A stretch of DNA of 64,000 bases from contig CM060883.1 in assembly GCA_030762935.1 (NCBI GenBank), forward strand, positions 94,423,501 through 94,487,500, in the 5' to 3' direction. A program made the translations under genes and the position numbers. The notes under the pieces were generated by a model that had not been told where the DNA came from, made no database searches, and worked only from the letters and a program-made list of their open reading frames with translations. Each line of letters starts with the position of its first letter. Within the stretch, counting starts at the first letter, position 1. This DNA comes from Hymenopus coronatus. Taxonomy: Eukaryota > Arthropoda > Insecta > Mantodea > Hymenopodidae. Below are positions 9,831 through 21,050 of this stretch, piece after piece.

Positions 9831-10724
9831 TATACAGGGTTACTACAAAAGAAATAGACAACTTCAACTGCCTGTAAAACAAAAACTATTAGAGATAACA
9901 ACCTAATTATTTTGGAGGTATGTTGAGAAACTCTCAAAGTTTCGTTTGTTACTATTGGTAACGCTGTAGTGTTTTGTTTGTTGTTGCAGAAGCTGAAATG
10001 GCGGAAAATCCTGTGGAAAAGGCATATTGCGTGTTGGAATTTGCTAGAACGCAATCAGCAACTGTTGTCCAACGACATTTTAGAACACGTTACCACAAAA
10101 CGCCACTGACTTGACAGTCAATCTACGACTGGTATAGAATAGAAAATTTGAGACAACGGGATGTTTGTGCAAAGGGAAGAGCTCGGGAAGACCAAGAGTT
10201 TCGGAAGAAAACATTGAACGTGTTCGTTCTGCCTACATAAGAAGCCCACAGAAATTGACATCTAGGACAAGCATGCAATTACAAATTCCACAGCAAACTG
10301 TATGGAAAATCTTGCGGAAGCGACTGCACATGATGCCTTACAGATTACAGATGTTGCAGTTTCTGAGTGAAGAAGATAAGGTCATACGGCGTGACTTTTG
10401 CATCGACATGTTGCAACATGATGAAGGCGATGCTGGTTTTTGTGAGCGCATCATTTCATTTTTGTGATAACGTGTTCTAAAATGTCGCTCGACAACAGTT
10501 GCTGATTGCATTCTAGCAAATTCCAACACGCAATATGCCTTTTCCACAGGATTTTCCACCATTTCAGCTTCTGCAACAACAAACAAAACACTACAGCGTT
10601 ACCAATAGTAACAAACGAAACTTTGAGAGTTTCTCAACATACCTCCAAAATAATTAGGTTGCTATCTCTTTTTTGTTTTACTGGCAGTTGAAGTTGTCTA
10701 TTTCTTTTGTAGTAACCCTGTATA
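9831..10724. mobile_element. Fold-back DNA transposon derivative with 265-bp inverted arms
   Basis: Element 9835-10720 starts CAGGGTTACTACAAAAGAAA and ends with the reverse complement, flanked by TATA at 9831-9834 and 10721-10724. Arms of about 265 bp (9835-10100 and 10459-10720) are near-identical inverted copies of the same transposon 5' end, including the start of its transposase (MAENPVEKAYCVLEFAR). The centre holds a later piece of the same transposase. The natural 3' end has been replaced by an inverted copy of the 5' end. Confidence 0.88.
9997..10450 (+). pseudogene. N-terminal part of a Tc1/mariner-like (DDE) transposase
   Basis: The left arm reads EMAENPVEKAYCVLEFARTQ then SATVVQRHFRTRYHK and a stop at about 10113. 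The reading continues in pieces to 10165-10450 with SSGRPRVSEENIERVRSAYI, QLQIPQQTVWKILRKRL and EDKVIRRDFCIDMLQHDEGD. These are helix-turn-helix and linker regions seen in insect DDE transposases that precede a ..SDEA.F catalytic segment. The catalytic domain is absent: the sequence runs into the inverted arm at about 10459. It cannot encode an active enzyme. Confidence 0.75.
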
Positions 10725-12122
10725 CATAATTGTAACAACAGTAATAATAATGCAATAATTTTATTTACTATCCTGACTATAAATCACTCTTCTTTAGTCT
10801 CTTTTTAAAACTATTTACGCTTTGAGGCAAAGTCTACAGTAAATCTGCAGGTATTTTGTTCCATTCGTTTATTGTTCTATTTGCGAAGGAAAATTTACCT
10901 TTTTCTATTTTCTGTTCCTCATTTCTTATTTTTTCCGAGTGATCATTCCTCCCACAGTATAATGGCTTTAATAATCGTTTGGATATGTCTTTCCATGCAG
11001 GTTCCCCCTTATAGGCTCTAAAAATTGCACATAGCCTTGCTCGTCTCCTACGTTTTTCTACTGTTTCCCAGGAAGTAGCAGTGCTGGTATGATTTTCGAA
11101 TCATTTATTTCTGTTTACAAATTTAGTTGCTCTTTTTTGAACTCTCTCTAGTGCCAGTGTTTGCCCCACCCGATAAGGATCCCAGCATGCAGCACTATAT
11201 TCTAATATTGGTTGAACTTAAGAAGTGTATGCCAAATTTTGTGACTTTCCATTGCTGCGTTTTAAAATTCTATTATGAAATGCAACGCTTTACACGCCTT
11301 CCCAGTGATCGAGTTTACACGTTCCCCCCACTCCAATTTTTGATTTAGTATTACCCCTAAATATCTGGTGCTATTTACTCCGAGTATTTTCTTATTGTCT
11401 AATTTATATATTATGTTTTCTACTATTCTTGCCCTTGAAAATATAATTGTTTTACATTTGTTTGGATTTATCTCCATTTTATTATATTGTGCCCAGAGTT
11501 GAATTTTGTTTAAATCTTCTTGTAGATCTATTGTGTCACATTTAGCGCTAATATTTCTATAGATTATACAATTGTCTGCAAATAGGCGAATCTGAGATGT
11601 TATCCCTTCCCGTAAATCATTTATATATGCTAAGAATAGCAATCACGCTTCCCTGGGGCACACCAGAAGTTACATTTGTAGGAGACGATAATTTATTTCC
11701 CACCCGCACTCTTTGGGTTCGTTCGCTCAAGAATTCCCGAATCCAAGTTATCACTCTGTTCTCTATTTGCAAATTGCAAAGTTTTTCTATTAGTCGTCCA
11801 TGAGGTACAAGGTCAAATGCTTTAGAAAAATCAATTACTATTGCATGTACTTTTCTACCTGCATCAAGAGTATCGGCTGCATCCTGACAAACAGCTACTA
11901 GTTGACTTCACAAGAATGTCCGTTCCGGAAACCATGTTGGCCTTCGAAGAGCCAATGCGTTTTATCCCATTCGCGTCTTAAATATTGTACTATAAGATGC
12001 TCAACTTGTTTGCTTACTACTGATGTCAAACTAGCTGGCCTATAGTTCGCCGCATTTGTTCGATCCCCTGCACATGTTGCCTTGAACATGTTTCGGAAAC
12101 GGTTTGTTTCCATGGATAGCAT
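10725..12122 (-). pseudogene. LINE reverse transcriptase and C-terminal region, broken
   Basis: Minus-strand order: NAANYRPASLTSVVSKQVEH and HGFRNGHSCE (RT fingers, 11910-12060), IDFSKAFDLVPH (first catalytic Asp region, about 11805-11840), VTSGVPQGS (about 11655), then YINDLREGITSQIRLFADN (11570-11625), RYLGVILNQKLEW (about 11320-11360) and a C-terminal domain to about 10800. The active-site FADD box reads FADN, so one catalytic Asp is lost. Several stops and frame changes are present. No endonuclease domain is seen; the copy is 5'-truncated. The clade (jockey-like or related) is not certain. Confidence 0.8.
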
Positions 12123-13515
12123 TTATCCAAATGACTTGATCTGTGGTTTGTTGAGGTAGGTAGATAGTCTGTGGTAGCATTTTGTGCTTGTGAGATGAAA
12201 TTCCATAGTGAATTACCTGGCAGTATATCAAAATTTAACGTGTGTAATTTGTTTTTTATGATGAGTATCTTTTCCCCTGTGTCGAGTTTGGCTGCATATC
12301 TGGCTGGATTTATTAGTTTTATATTTGATGTGATTTCATGATAGGTAGACCAGAAATGATGGGTTATTGCAGCTTTTTTGGTTTGTATTTCACACATCTC
12401 ATGTGTTCTTATAGTCTGGTTTGTATACTTCTTTTCATTTTACCAATGCAAAACTTATTGCAATCTGAACAATCAATTCTGTAAACACCTGATTTTGAAT
12501 GTTCAGGAATTGAGTCTTTTAAATTATTGCACATTAAATTTTGGACACTGAAACTGTTTTTTGGGGCTAAGGTAATATTAAGTTTCTTGAGGATATTGGC
12601 AAATTTCCAGTGAATTGTAGGATCATATGTAAATTTTCTAAACTTCTTTTATCTTTCTGTTGCATCAGTTTTGTATTCTCTTTTGTGTGATTTTGTCTTT
12701 TGTATTTCCAAATTTTCTTGTCTATTTATTGTTTGGTGAATCCATTATTTGTGCCGTTTTGATTATGAGGTCATATTCTTTTTTGTACTCTAATTTACTG
12801 ATTGGGATATTAACCAATCTGTATGATAAGCTGTTTAATACTGCATATTTGTGAGGTGTAGGGTTGTAACTGTCATTTTTAATGTAATTGTCTGTCTGGG
12901 TTGGTTTTCTATAGATGGCAATGATAGGTTTTGTTGATCCTGGATTATTTTCAAGTCCAGAAAAGGTAGGTAACCATCTTTTTCTATTTCCATTTTAAAT
13001 TTTACCATTTTATTCTGAAGATCGAATAGCTTTAAAGACTCTTATAATAATTTGTGGGGAACAATGGCAAAAATATTGTTGATGTACCTATACCAACATT
13101 TGAAAATGTGTGGAAAGGAGGATGTTATTTGTATTTCAAAGTAACTCATGAAACAATTGGCTAGGGAAGGTGAAAGCGGATTACCCATACTTAGACCAAA
13201 AGTCTGCTGTTAAAACTTTTTATTGAATGCGAAGTTTTGATTTAAGCACAGGTGTATAAGTTTTATAAGTTCTTGAGCTTCATCTGTAGGAATATTGGTA
13301 TTACTTAGCCATTTTTTCAGAGTGAGAATGACTTCATCTGTAGGAATACTTGAGAAAAGTGAGGTTACATCAAATGATACTAATTTATTGTCTGCATTTA
13401 AGTGAAACTTGGAAATATTGTCTACTAGTTGTAATGAGTTTTTGGTGGCTAAGCTGTTTAACTGTGGTAATATCTGTACTAGATGCTTTGCTAACTTGTA
13501 GGTGGGTGCATCTAT
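12123..13515 (-). pseudogene. Penelope-like retroelement relic (RT plus GIY-YIG)
   Basis: Minus-strand reading gives LVSFDVTSLFSSIPTDEVI (about 13390), FGLSMGNPLSPSLANCFM (about 13170-13215), then RYINNIFAIVP (about 13060-13095, the YVDD box decayed to YINN), KMEIEKDGYLPFLDLKI, and a GIY-YIG endonuclease start SGVYRIDCSDCNKFCIGK (about 12450-12500). This order (RT then C-terminal GIY-YIG) is diagnostic of Penelope-like elements. Internal stops are numerous. The open frame 12026-12397 is a chimera of this relic and LINE A. Confidence 0.8.
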
Positions 13516-16128
13516 GTTGCTGATATGATGGTGGGTATCTTACAAAATATAAAGCTTCCTATAATATTGTGTGGAGATTTTAATATAGATTTTTTACTTG
13601 ATTACCCTCTAAGAATGAAAATACTCATGGTTACTGACTCCTATAACCTCAAGCTACTAATACAAAATGCAACGTGTATCACTAGCTCTTCAAAAACATG
13701 TTTAGATCAGGTCTTTGCCAGCTGCAATTTTCCTTATTGTACAATCAATAACATTAATACAGGAATCTCCGATCATAACTCAATATTTGTAAGCCCGGAA
13801 CTACCGGAGAAGAGTAATAAAATTTCATCTAAGGAAAACAAAACCATTTACAAGCGGGTATTTAATGAGCAAAATATAGACTATTTTAAGCATCTTTTAA
13901 GTATAGAGTCTTGGGATACTTTAGATAATAATTGCGTTAACAAAAAAGCAGCAGATTTTTTTAACATAATCTCCCATTATCGGGACGTAGCATTTCCATT
14001 AAAGAAAGTGAGACCCTACTCTAATTTCTCGTCTAATTGTAAAAGTTGGCTAACAAAAGGAATTATTTTATCATGTAAAAGAAAGAGGATGCTTAGGGAA
14101 GTTAATAAAATGACAGAGGATCCCAAATTTAAAGAATATTTTAAAAAGTACTGTAACACTTTATATAAAGTTGTAATTGCAGCAAAGAAATTACATAATG
14201 ACAATTATATTAATAGTCACCAGAATAAGGGCAAGGCTATTTGGAACATAGTAAAAAATGAAACTAATAGTAAACAAAAAAATGATAAAATAACATTAAC
14301 TGTGAATAACAACACAATAGTAAATAAAAAAACAATCACTGACACATTTAATAGTTACTTTGCAGTAGTGGCTAAGAATTTAACTAAAACCATGCCTCCA
14401 CTATCTGATAATATAACCTCACCACAGATTATAAATAATTATGCCTTACTTTATTTATTTCCAACTACAGAAAAAGAAATAGAACAAACTATTAAGAGTC
14501 TAAAAAATAAAAAATGTAGTGGATATGACGATGTACCTGATGCTCTCGTAAAGGAATGTGGAACTTATTTACTCAAACCATTATCAGATATCTGCAATAT
14601 ATCCCTTACTACCGGCTGCTTTCCGGATGTTTTCAAAATTACTAAAATTGTGCCCATTTATAAGAAAGGTAATAAAACCAGTGTTGAAAATTATAGACCC
14701 ATTTCTTTACTCTGTGTGTTTGCTAAAATACTCAAAAAAATAATGTACAATAGATTAGTACCCTTTTTATTAAAGTACAATATAATATCTGAATCACAGT
14801 TTGGGTTTCAAAAGGGTAAGTCAATAAATATGGCTATTTTCTCCTTTTTAGAAGAAATATTTGGTGCAAAAGTCAAGAATGAACATGCCTTAGGGTTGTT
14901 TGTCGATCTATCTAAGGCATTCGACACAGTAAACCACAACATTTTATTAAATAAGCTTGAAAATTATGGCATCAGAGGAGTTGCTAATGACTGGTTTAGA
15001 TCATACCTTACAAATAGAGCTCATTTAGTCGAAATTGATGGTATGCGGTAAAATTTACAAATAGCTGAGTGTGGCATACCACAAGGCTCCATATTAGGGC
15101 CAGTTCTCTTCCTTATTTATATAAATGACTTACCATTACACATGACTCCCGTTAATACTGTTCTTTTTGCAGATGATGCAAACTTTGTGTTCAAAAGTCA
15201 TTGCCAAAATTTGCTACAACGGACTATACATGACTCAATGTCAAAATTGTGTAACTGGTTAAATTATAATAAATTATTGTTAAATGTTAATTAATCAAGC
15301 TACTTAAATTTTGAAAAGTATCCAAACCTCACAAATCAATTCCAAATACTTGTAGAAAATAGCCCAATAAGTCACCAACATTCTACTAAATTCCTTGGTA
15401 TTACGACAACACATTAACATGGAAAGATCACATTCTCATTCTTAGTAATAAATTTATTCGTTTAACTTAAGCAATGAGAGTGTTAAGCAAAGTTTGTAGT
15501 AAAGAGGTAATGAGAGTGGTATACTTTGGATATATACATTCAATAATTTCATTTGGAATACTCTTTTGGGAGAACTCTACCCAATCAAATATAGTATTTA
15601 AAATACAAAAGAAAATATTAAGAATAATGAATCAGGAACCACCCCATGCTCCAAGTAAACCTATCTTTGAAGAGCTTAACATACTCCCTCTACTATGTAT
15701 ATATATCCTAGAAACAGTCTCCTTCATTCATAATAATATGCAATAATTTAAGAGAAACAAGGATTATCATGCCCATAATACCCGAACAGCTGAAGCAATA
15801 CATCTAGAGTGTCATCGACTTAATAAAACTCTCAATAGTGTATCCCACAAAGGAATAATTTTATATAATAAGATACCCAAATCTTTAAAAGCTGTGCCAG
15901 GAAAATTCTTTAAATCTAAAATGTATAAATGGTTATTAAAACACAAATTTTATAGCATAAATGAATTTCTTAACTTAGATATTTAACTACTTAACTGTAT
16001 TCTGTCATACCTGTATATTGTATATTTATATTTCTTGTAATAATTAGTTTGTAAGTCTTGACGAAGCCATATGTACAAATTGTATATCCTCGGTGAATAA
16101 AAAATTGAATTGAATTGAATTGAATTAT
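13516..16128 (+). mobile_element. Non-LTR retrotransposon (LINE) B, 5'-truncated
   Basis: A plus-strand copy starting inside the endonuclease domain and ending in a short 3' UTR and a (TTGAA)n tail at 16104-16127 after AATAAAAAATTG. 5' truncation and a simple tandem tail are typical of target-primed integration. It abuts the Penelope relic at about 13515. Confidence 0.85.
13525..15986 (+). pseudogene. LINE ORF2: endonuclease end and reverse transcriptase
   Basis: The long frame 13525-15051 holds ILCGDFNIDFL (apurinic-type endonuclease motif), ISDHNSIFV, then RT motifs KIVPIYKKGNKTSVENYRP, QFGFQKGKSINMAI and FVDLSKAFDTVNHN (first catalytic Asp). A TAA at 15049-15051 interrupts it just before GIPQGSILGPVLFLIYINDL and VLFADDANF (catalytic FADD intact, about 15163-15180). 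A second stop follows at about 15292, then frame changes. The C-terminal part is readable from 15474 (MRVLSKVCSKEVMRVVYFGY) to a natural stop at 15984-15986 after INEFLNLDI. The protein resembles jockey/CR1-group ORF2. Few lesions relative to its length suggest a fairly young copy. Confidence 0.85.
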
Positions 16129-16161
16129 GGGTCTCCAGGTTTATGTATGAAATACTATTAA

Positions 16162-16215
16162 GTGATGTAGTGTAAACAAGTCCAACTGATTTCTTCTAAT
16201 GATAAAACACATCAC
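16162..16215 (+). repeat. 54-bp GTGATGT micro-element
   Basis: Begins GTGATGTAGTGT and ends TAAAACACATCAC, so its ends are inverted repeats. A 56-bp relative with the same ends occurs at 1683-1738 in the opposite orientation, inside the palindromic insertion. Too short to class. Confidence 0.5.
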
Positions 16216-17057
16216 CTTCTACTTAATAATATTTTTATACACTATTTTATAAAACATTAAATAATTTTGACCTAATGTCTGGATTTAAACTCATTTGTAT
16301 TAATTCAATCATAAAATATAAATTAATTTTAATGTATTAACCCTAATAATCCTTGAAACTTCAAAATATTTTATAAAACTCTGGTTACTTCAGTAAAAAA
16401 GTGTTTCAGACAAAGTTGTTAGCTTTCATGTCTAAAACCAAAATCTGTAAAAAGATAATAAATAAATAAAAATCTGAAAAATACAGTATTGTTCTCATCT
16501 AAAACATGAATGGATCAAGAAATCGCCTTGAAAATAAGCATTGAATAAAATGTAAAATTTAACCCTTCAAATGAAGAAGGATTAACCATAAATGGTTTTA
16601 ATCAAGCTGAAAAGTTTTTATAAAACACCCTATATATTCTTTACTGTATAATTTTCAATACACATTGGAATCTGCACAATAATCTAATCTTGAGTTCATT
16701 CTTCCCCATTTGGTTTTCAGAGCTGTAAATATATATTTAGAACCTGATAATATTTGTGTTAAGGCACGCTCACTAATGTGGATGCATTGAACTGCTGTAC
16801 TATTTTTTTTTTAATAGGTCCAATCATATTCAATATAGTTGTTGATGACATTCTAAAAAATATAAGCAGTCAGTTAACCTGAAAATATTGGGGAGTTTTA
16901 CATTACAGAGTAACTATGGGGCTAAAGGATAGGTAGAAACCTTTTAAACTTCATCTATTAAAGTTTTAGTATAATATGGTGTATATTCTTCCACAAATTA
17001 GAAATACTTACAACTGTGAGACAATTACAGAATTGGGATAGTCAGAGTGTGTGTTAG
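16216..17057. other. AT-rich intronic spacer
   Basis: Sequence of low complexity with no conserved frame, RNA gene or terminal repeat that I can recognise. Confidence 0.4.
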
Positions 17058-17703
17058 TATTATTGGTGAGAAATTACCTTGTAATTGACATTCTGCTGAC
17101 ACTTGGCAGCCTTGGTACGCTGTTGCCCTATTTATTCGCTGTCTGTCTGCAGCGACAAATGTTCCACTGCTTCCTCTAAAATGCCTTCTTCTCTCCATGC
17201 TTACTCCTTGTATGTTGAACTATTTCCCCCATTTCTCACTAGTTTCCTCATCTATTCCTTTCCACATTGGATCCTGTATTTCACTAAACAGAAAGGTTTT
17301 ATTATTTGGGCTAAATTAACCTCAACTTACTTATCATGGTTCCATCATTTCAAATGACAGTGTCACTTGTGATATTGTAGAATGAGAACAAGAGCAATGT
17401 CCTCGATACATAAAAGGTAGTAACGATTATAAATGTAAGTTCTTACGATCACTATGTGTAACACATACAAATTTTTCACAGAATGCAATCAAACAATCAG
17501 ATTACAAACAATTGATCAGTCATGCATGAGAACGCATGCATAAATTTCCACTGAAACAGGTAGGTGTTGCAATGCAGATGATGTCACGTCTCTGGCGGGT
17601 ATGTATTCTTACACTGTGATTGGTCAGCAACCTGACGAGCCCCTGCCAGCAGACGACACACCCCACAAGTGTCAATCACAAGTAAATTTCTCACCGATGA
17701 TAA
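17058..17703. mobile_element. Possible non-autonomous TIR element, about 0.65 kb
   Basis: TATTGGTGAGAAATTACCTT..GTAATTGACA at 17060-17090 matches the reverse complement of 17671-17700 (ATCGGTGAGAAATTTACTTG..TGATTGACAC) with a few mismatches and one gap. No target duplication is clear and the interior shows no transposase. A MITE or deleted transposon is likely. Confidence 0.45.
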
Positions 17704-17787
17704 TGTGAATCTTTGTCTTAGCCTTTCTTTAGTTATTACCCCTTACTCGTGTTTTATGCAAAAGGTATTGTCTTTGTTTATATTTTT

Positions 17788-18648
17788 ACTTTCTCTATAG
17801 TCACTATGTACATAGTGTATAGAGAATGTATTGCACTCCACCAAAAAATTGGATACCGAGATTTCACCGGAAATATATGTTTTAGGGCCCCCTGTATCCA
17901 AAAAAAGTGTTTTCAGAAAAAGGTCCGTGCGCACGTGTGTGTGTGTGTCCGTGTGTCCGTGTGTCAGTGTGTCCGTGTGTCTGTGAACACGATAACTCAA
18001 AAACGAAAAGTTGGTAAAATACCAAACTGGTATTTAAGTTTAGTTTGCTCCAGGGATGTGACACGAAGATTTTGACAAAAATCCCCCCACCCCAAACTAC
18101 CCTTTACATGAAACTTTTTTCAAAAATTTTGATTTTCTAAAAAATGGCTCTAACGATTTTGATTAAAATATCATATATTAAAGATATTTACCTGACAAAT
18201 AAAATGTATATTGTGAAGACTACTTTATTCTGGATGAATTTTGCATAACTACTAAACCGTAAGAGATGGACAAATCTTAACCCACAAAAAATGTAGAGCA
18301 CGTTAAAACACACAATTTATGTTATATACATTTTTTTTCGTGGAGTTGATCATTTTTGAGATATTCCTTTTTCTTGGTTTCAGCTTGGAAAAACTTATAG
18401 TTTTCTCATACAGGGAATTTGTTAACTCCTGTCCATACACACATGGAAACTTAGCAACCAGCTTTTGGCTTTCACTTTAACCTATGGTACTCCCTTATTT
18501 CGCTTCTACTTAAAACAAAGCAAGAAATAAGACTATTTCTGCTAATTTTTCTCGATTAGCATGAAATAAATAAAAGATAAGCTTATTAACAATAATAATT
18601 TACTGAGATATAGAGAAAGTCATGTGAATGGAACACATCAGATTTTTT
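17788..18648 (+). mobile_element. 0.85-kb interspersed repeat, copy 4
   Basis: Head ACTTTCTCTATAGTCACTATGTACATAG forms, with TGTATAGAGAA, an almost complete hairpin. GT-rich run at about 17934-17990 with interspersed CC (GTCCGTGTGTCCGTG). Shares GGTAAAATACCAAACTGG, GATTTTGATTAAAATATCA and the tail ATAGAGAAAGTCATGTGAA..ACATCAGATTTTTT. The TTGAATTTTCTGGGAATAGCC block is partly deleted (TTGTGAAGACTACTTTATTC). Confidence 0.82.
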
Positions 18649-18707
18649 AAAATGGACAGATAACTTATGCCACAATAGATTCAGTTCTGGATAAGTAGAG
18701 CCAATAC

Positions 18708-18785
18708 CATAGCCAGAATTTGAACGATGGATCTCCCAGACTCTAGCTGGTCACTCTAACCACTGAGCTACCATGGCAACATACT
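18708..18785 (-). mobile_element. tRNA-derived SINE-like unit
   Basis: Reverse complement reads GTTGCCATGGTAGCTCAGTGG (box A, TAGCTCAGTGG), then a B-box-like CGTTCAAATTC. It resembles a tRNA head but has no complete cloverleaf or anticodon loop I would trust. It belongs to the same family as 19000-19075, 19186-19490, 33676-33750 and 33980-34043. Confidence 0.6.
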
Positions 18786-18864
18786 GGCTTAGCATTAAAT
18801 CCCTCAATGACTCGTTTGTTTCCCTGTGATCTCAAATCAATTTGAGATGACAACCTACAATGTT

Positions 18865-19085
18865 GTAAGAAGTACTTTAAGTGCAAGGCTTCATAGTTTA
18901 GCTAACTATTAGATCAATTAGCATTAATTTAAATGTTTCTCACACAAGCCATGTTTAGGACAGGAGTTAGATAAGTAGAGTCAGACTTAAAAATCCAGTG
19001 CCATGGCTGGGATTTGAACCACAGATCTCCCAGTTTCCAGCCAGTTGCTCTACCACTGAGCTACCATGGCAACATGCTGACATTG
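18865..19085 (-). mobile_element. tRNA-derived SINE-like unit, longer copy
   Basis: The tRNA-like head (19000-19075, minus; box A TAGCTCAGTGGTAGAGCAAC, box B TGGTTCAAATC) is followed on the minus strand by a body with ACTCCTGTCCTAAACATGG, a T/A-rich stretch and CTTAAAGTACTT. The same body occurs at 33835-34055, which shows a mobile unit and not a single tRNA pseudogene. Confidence 0.65.
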
Positions 19086-19185
19086 TAAGTCGCCATTGTG
19101 GTAAATCATCTCAAAATAATTTGAGATCACCTTGTGGTTTACCGGGAAACATGCGAGTCAGTTGAGAAATTTAATGCCACGCTGG

Positions 19186-19490
19186 CATGTTGCCATGGTA
19201 GCTCAGTGGCAGAGCAACCAACTAGAGACCAGGAGATCCATGGTTCAAATTCTGGCTCTTGCATAGAATTTTTCAGTCTTGCTACCTAACCAACTCCTGT
19301 CCTACACACCGCTAGAGACCGGGAGATCCATGGTTCAAATCCTGGCTCTTGCATAGAATTTTTCAGTCTTGCTACCTAACCAACTCCTGTCCTACACACT
19401 GCTAGAGACCGGGAGATCCATGGTTCAAATCCTGGCTCTTGCCTAGAACTTTTCAGTCTTGCTACCTAACCAACTCCTGTCCTACACATG
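19186..19490 (+). mobile_element. tRNA-like SINE unit with a 90-bp tandem triplication
   Basis: Head TGTTGCCATGGTAGCTCAGTGG (box A) with ATGGTTCAAATTC (box B). The segment from CTAGAGACC onward repeats exactly every 90 bp at 19222, 19312 and 19402, each copy carrying the B box and CTACCTAACCAACTCCTGTC. Only the first repeat keeps box A. Confidence 0.75.
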
Positions 19491-19993
19491 ACTTGTGTGA
19501 AAAAACAATTAAGTCTACCGATTTAATTCTATTTGGTCAAAACTTTGTCTAAGTTGATAAATGCAATGTACATTTATCCTCTTTTTCTTAAGTTGCTCAT
19601 CCACTAATGTTTTTAAAATAAATACATTGTCCACAGTTCATTTTCACTTCATAAAACTAATTTGAATGTATTTTTTTCCTTTCTATATATTTATTCTTGT
19701 AATCTGTTTGCTAAGATTACTACATAAACTTTCCTGTCATTGGATAAAAGAGCCAAGAGGAATAGAACCTGAAGTCATAACATTATGGTTACAAAGCTGC
19801 CAGTGCCCCGCATTTGGAGTACTTGTATTGCAGTTCCAATACTCTTATTGTCTTCATAATTGGTGTAGAAATATATTTTATAAGTGAAAATATTAAATAA
19901 TATGTGTATATAATACATTATGCCTTCTGAAAACATCTCCCTGCCATCACCCTCTGCAAAATAACTCTTCAGTCCAATTATTTCCTACATTTT
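19491..19993. other. Intronic spacer
   Basis: AT-rich DNA between the SINE cluster and repeat copy 5. The short frame at 19666-19887 has no recognisable features. Confidence 0.35.
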
Positions 19994-21050
19994 CATTTCT
20001 CTACATGTACTATGTACATAGTGTATAGAGAAAGTATTGTATTGCATAAAAAAATTTGATATCAAAATTTCTCCGGAAATGTATGTTTTGGGACCCCCTG
20101 AATCCAAAAAAAGCATTTTTAGAAAAAGGTCTGTGTGTGTGTGTGTGTGTGGGTGGGTGTGCATACGTACAGCATGTCAGAACTGAAAAGACCATTAAAT
20201 ACCAAACTTTGTATTTAAGTTTGGTATCTTCCAAAGATGTGACACAAAGATTTAGAAGAATCCCCCCACCCCAAACTACCCTTTACATGGAACGTTTTTT
20301 GAAAATTTTGATTTTCTCAAAAATAGCTCTAATGATTTTGATTAAAATACCTTATGTATAACATATTTTTATGACAAAACGAAATGTATATCTTGAATTT
20401 TCTGGGAATAGCCTCTAAAGACCTCTTCATTCTGGAGAACTTTTATATAATTGGCAAACCATAAAACATACACAAAAACTTACCGCACAAAAATGTAGAT
20501 CTCATTAAAACATACAATTTATGTCAGATACATTGTTTTATTAGAGTTAACCATTTTCAAGATATTCTGGATTATTGGTTTTAATTTTAAGCCACATTAA
20601 CTTTTCTCAAAAGGAAAGAATTTTTTTTCCTTGCTTCTCGTTTGTTTAATGTTGGTAAGCAAAGGTATTGCAATTTCAATTGTTTCACATAGTGACTGGC
20701 TTTTAAAACACAAGGCTATCACTTTAGCCTGTGGATTTTCTTATTTCTGTCTACTTACAAAGAAGCTAGAAATAAGACTAATTCTGCTTATATTTATCCT
20801 GATTAGCATTATGTAGATAACAGCTTAATGTTTTGAATAAAAGGTTTGTTTACCCAACAGCTAGAACACATCATGTGGTTGGAACACATTAGATGTTTTT
20901 CCTTCTACTTACAAGGAACAAAGTAATAAGGACAATTTCTGCTAAAGTTTATCTCAACGATCATGAAGTATATAGAGAAAGAACATTTTTAACAATAATT
21001 TGTTACAGAGACATAGGGAAAGCCAGGTGAATGGAACACATCAGATTTTT
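19994..21050 (+). mobile_element. 0.85-kb interspersed repeat, copy 5, with partial tail duplication
   Basis: Head CATTTCTCTACATGTACTATGTACATAG then TGTATAGAGAAAG. GT run at about 20130-20160. Shared middle blocks follow (GGGACCCCCTGAATCC, TTGAATTTTCTGGGAATAGC). The 3' portion (CTACTTACAA.GAA, AATAAG, ACACAT.AGAT) appears twice, ending at about 20893 and again at 21050, so this copy is longer than the others. Confidence 0.78.

Larger units (their letters stand above)
9656..12122 (-). mobile_element. Non-LTR retrotransposon (LINE) A, 5'-truncated, minus strand
   Basis: The 3' end is at the low coordinate: a TCTATCTATC-type tail (9656-9672 read on the minus strand) after AATAAAGTATC signals. 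Upstream on the minus strand are an ORF2 C-terminus (WDPYRVGQTLALERVQKRA, 11130-11180) and an RT domain. The 9831-10724 fold-back transposon is inserted in its 3' part. The 5' border at about 12122 meets a Penelope relic on the same strand, so one of the two was truncated by, or inserted into, the other. Confidence 0.75.

Noticed and set aside
18708..19262. Functional tRNA genes
   Set aside because: A and B boxes are present, but acceptor and anticodon stems do not pair convincingly, and the same sequence with a long body recurs at 33.7-34.0 kb, so they are SINE-like.
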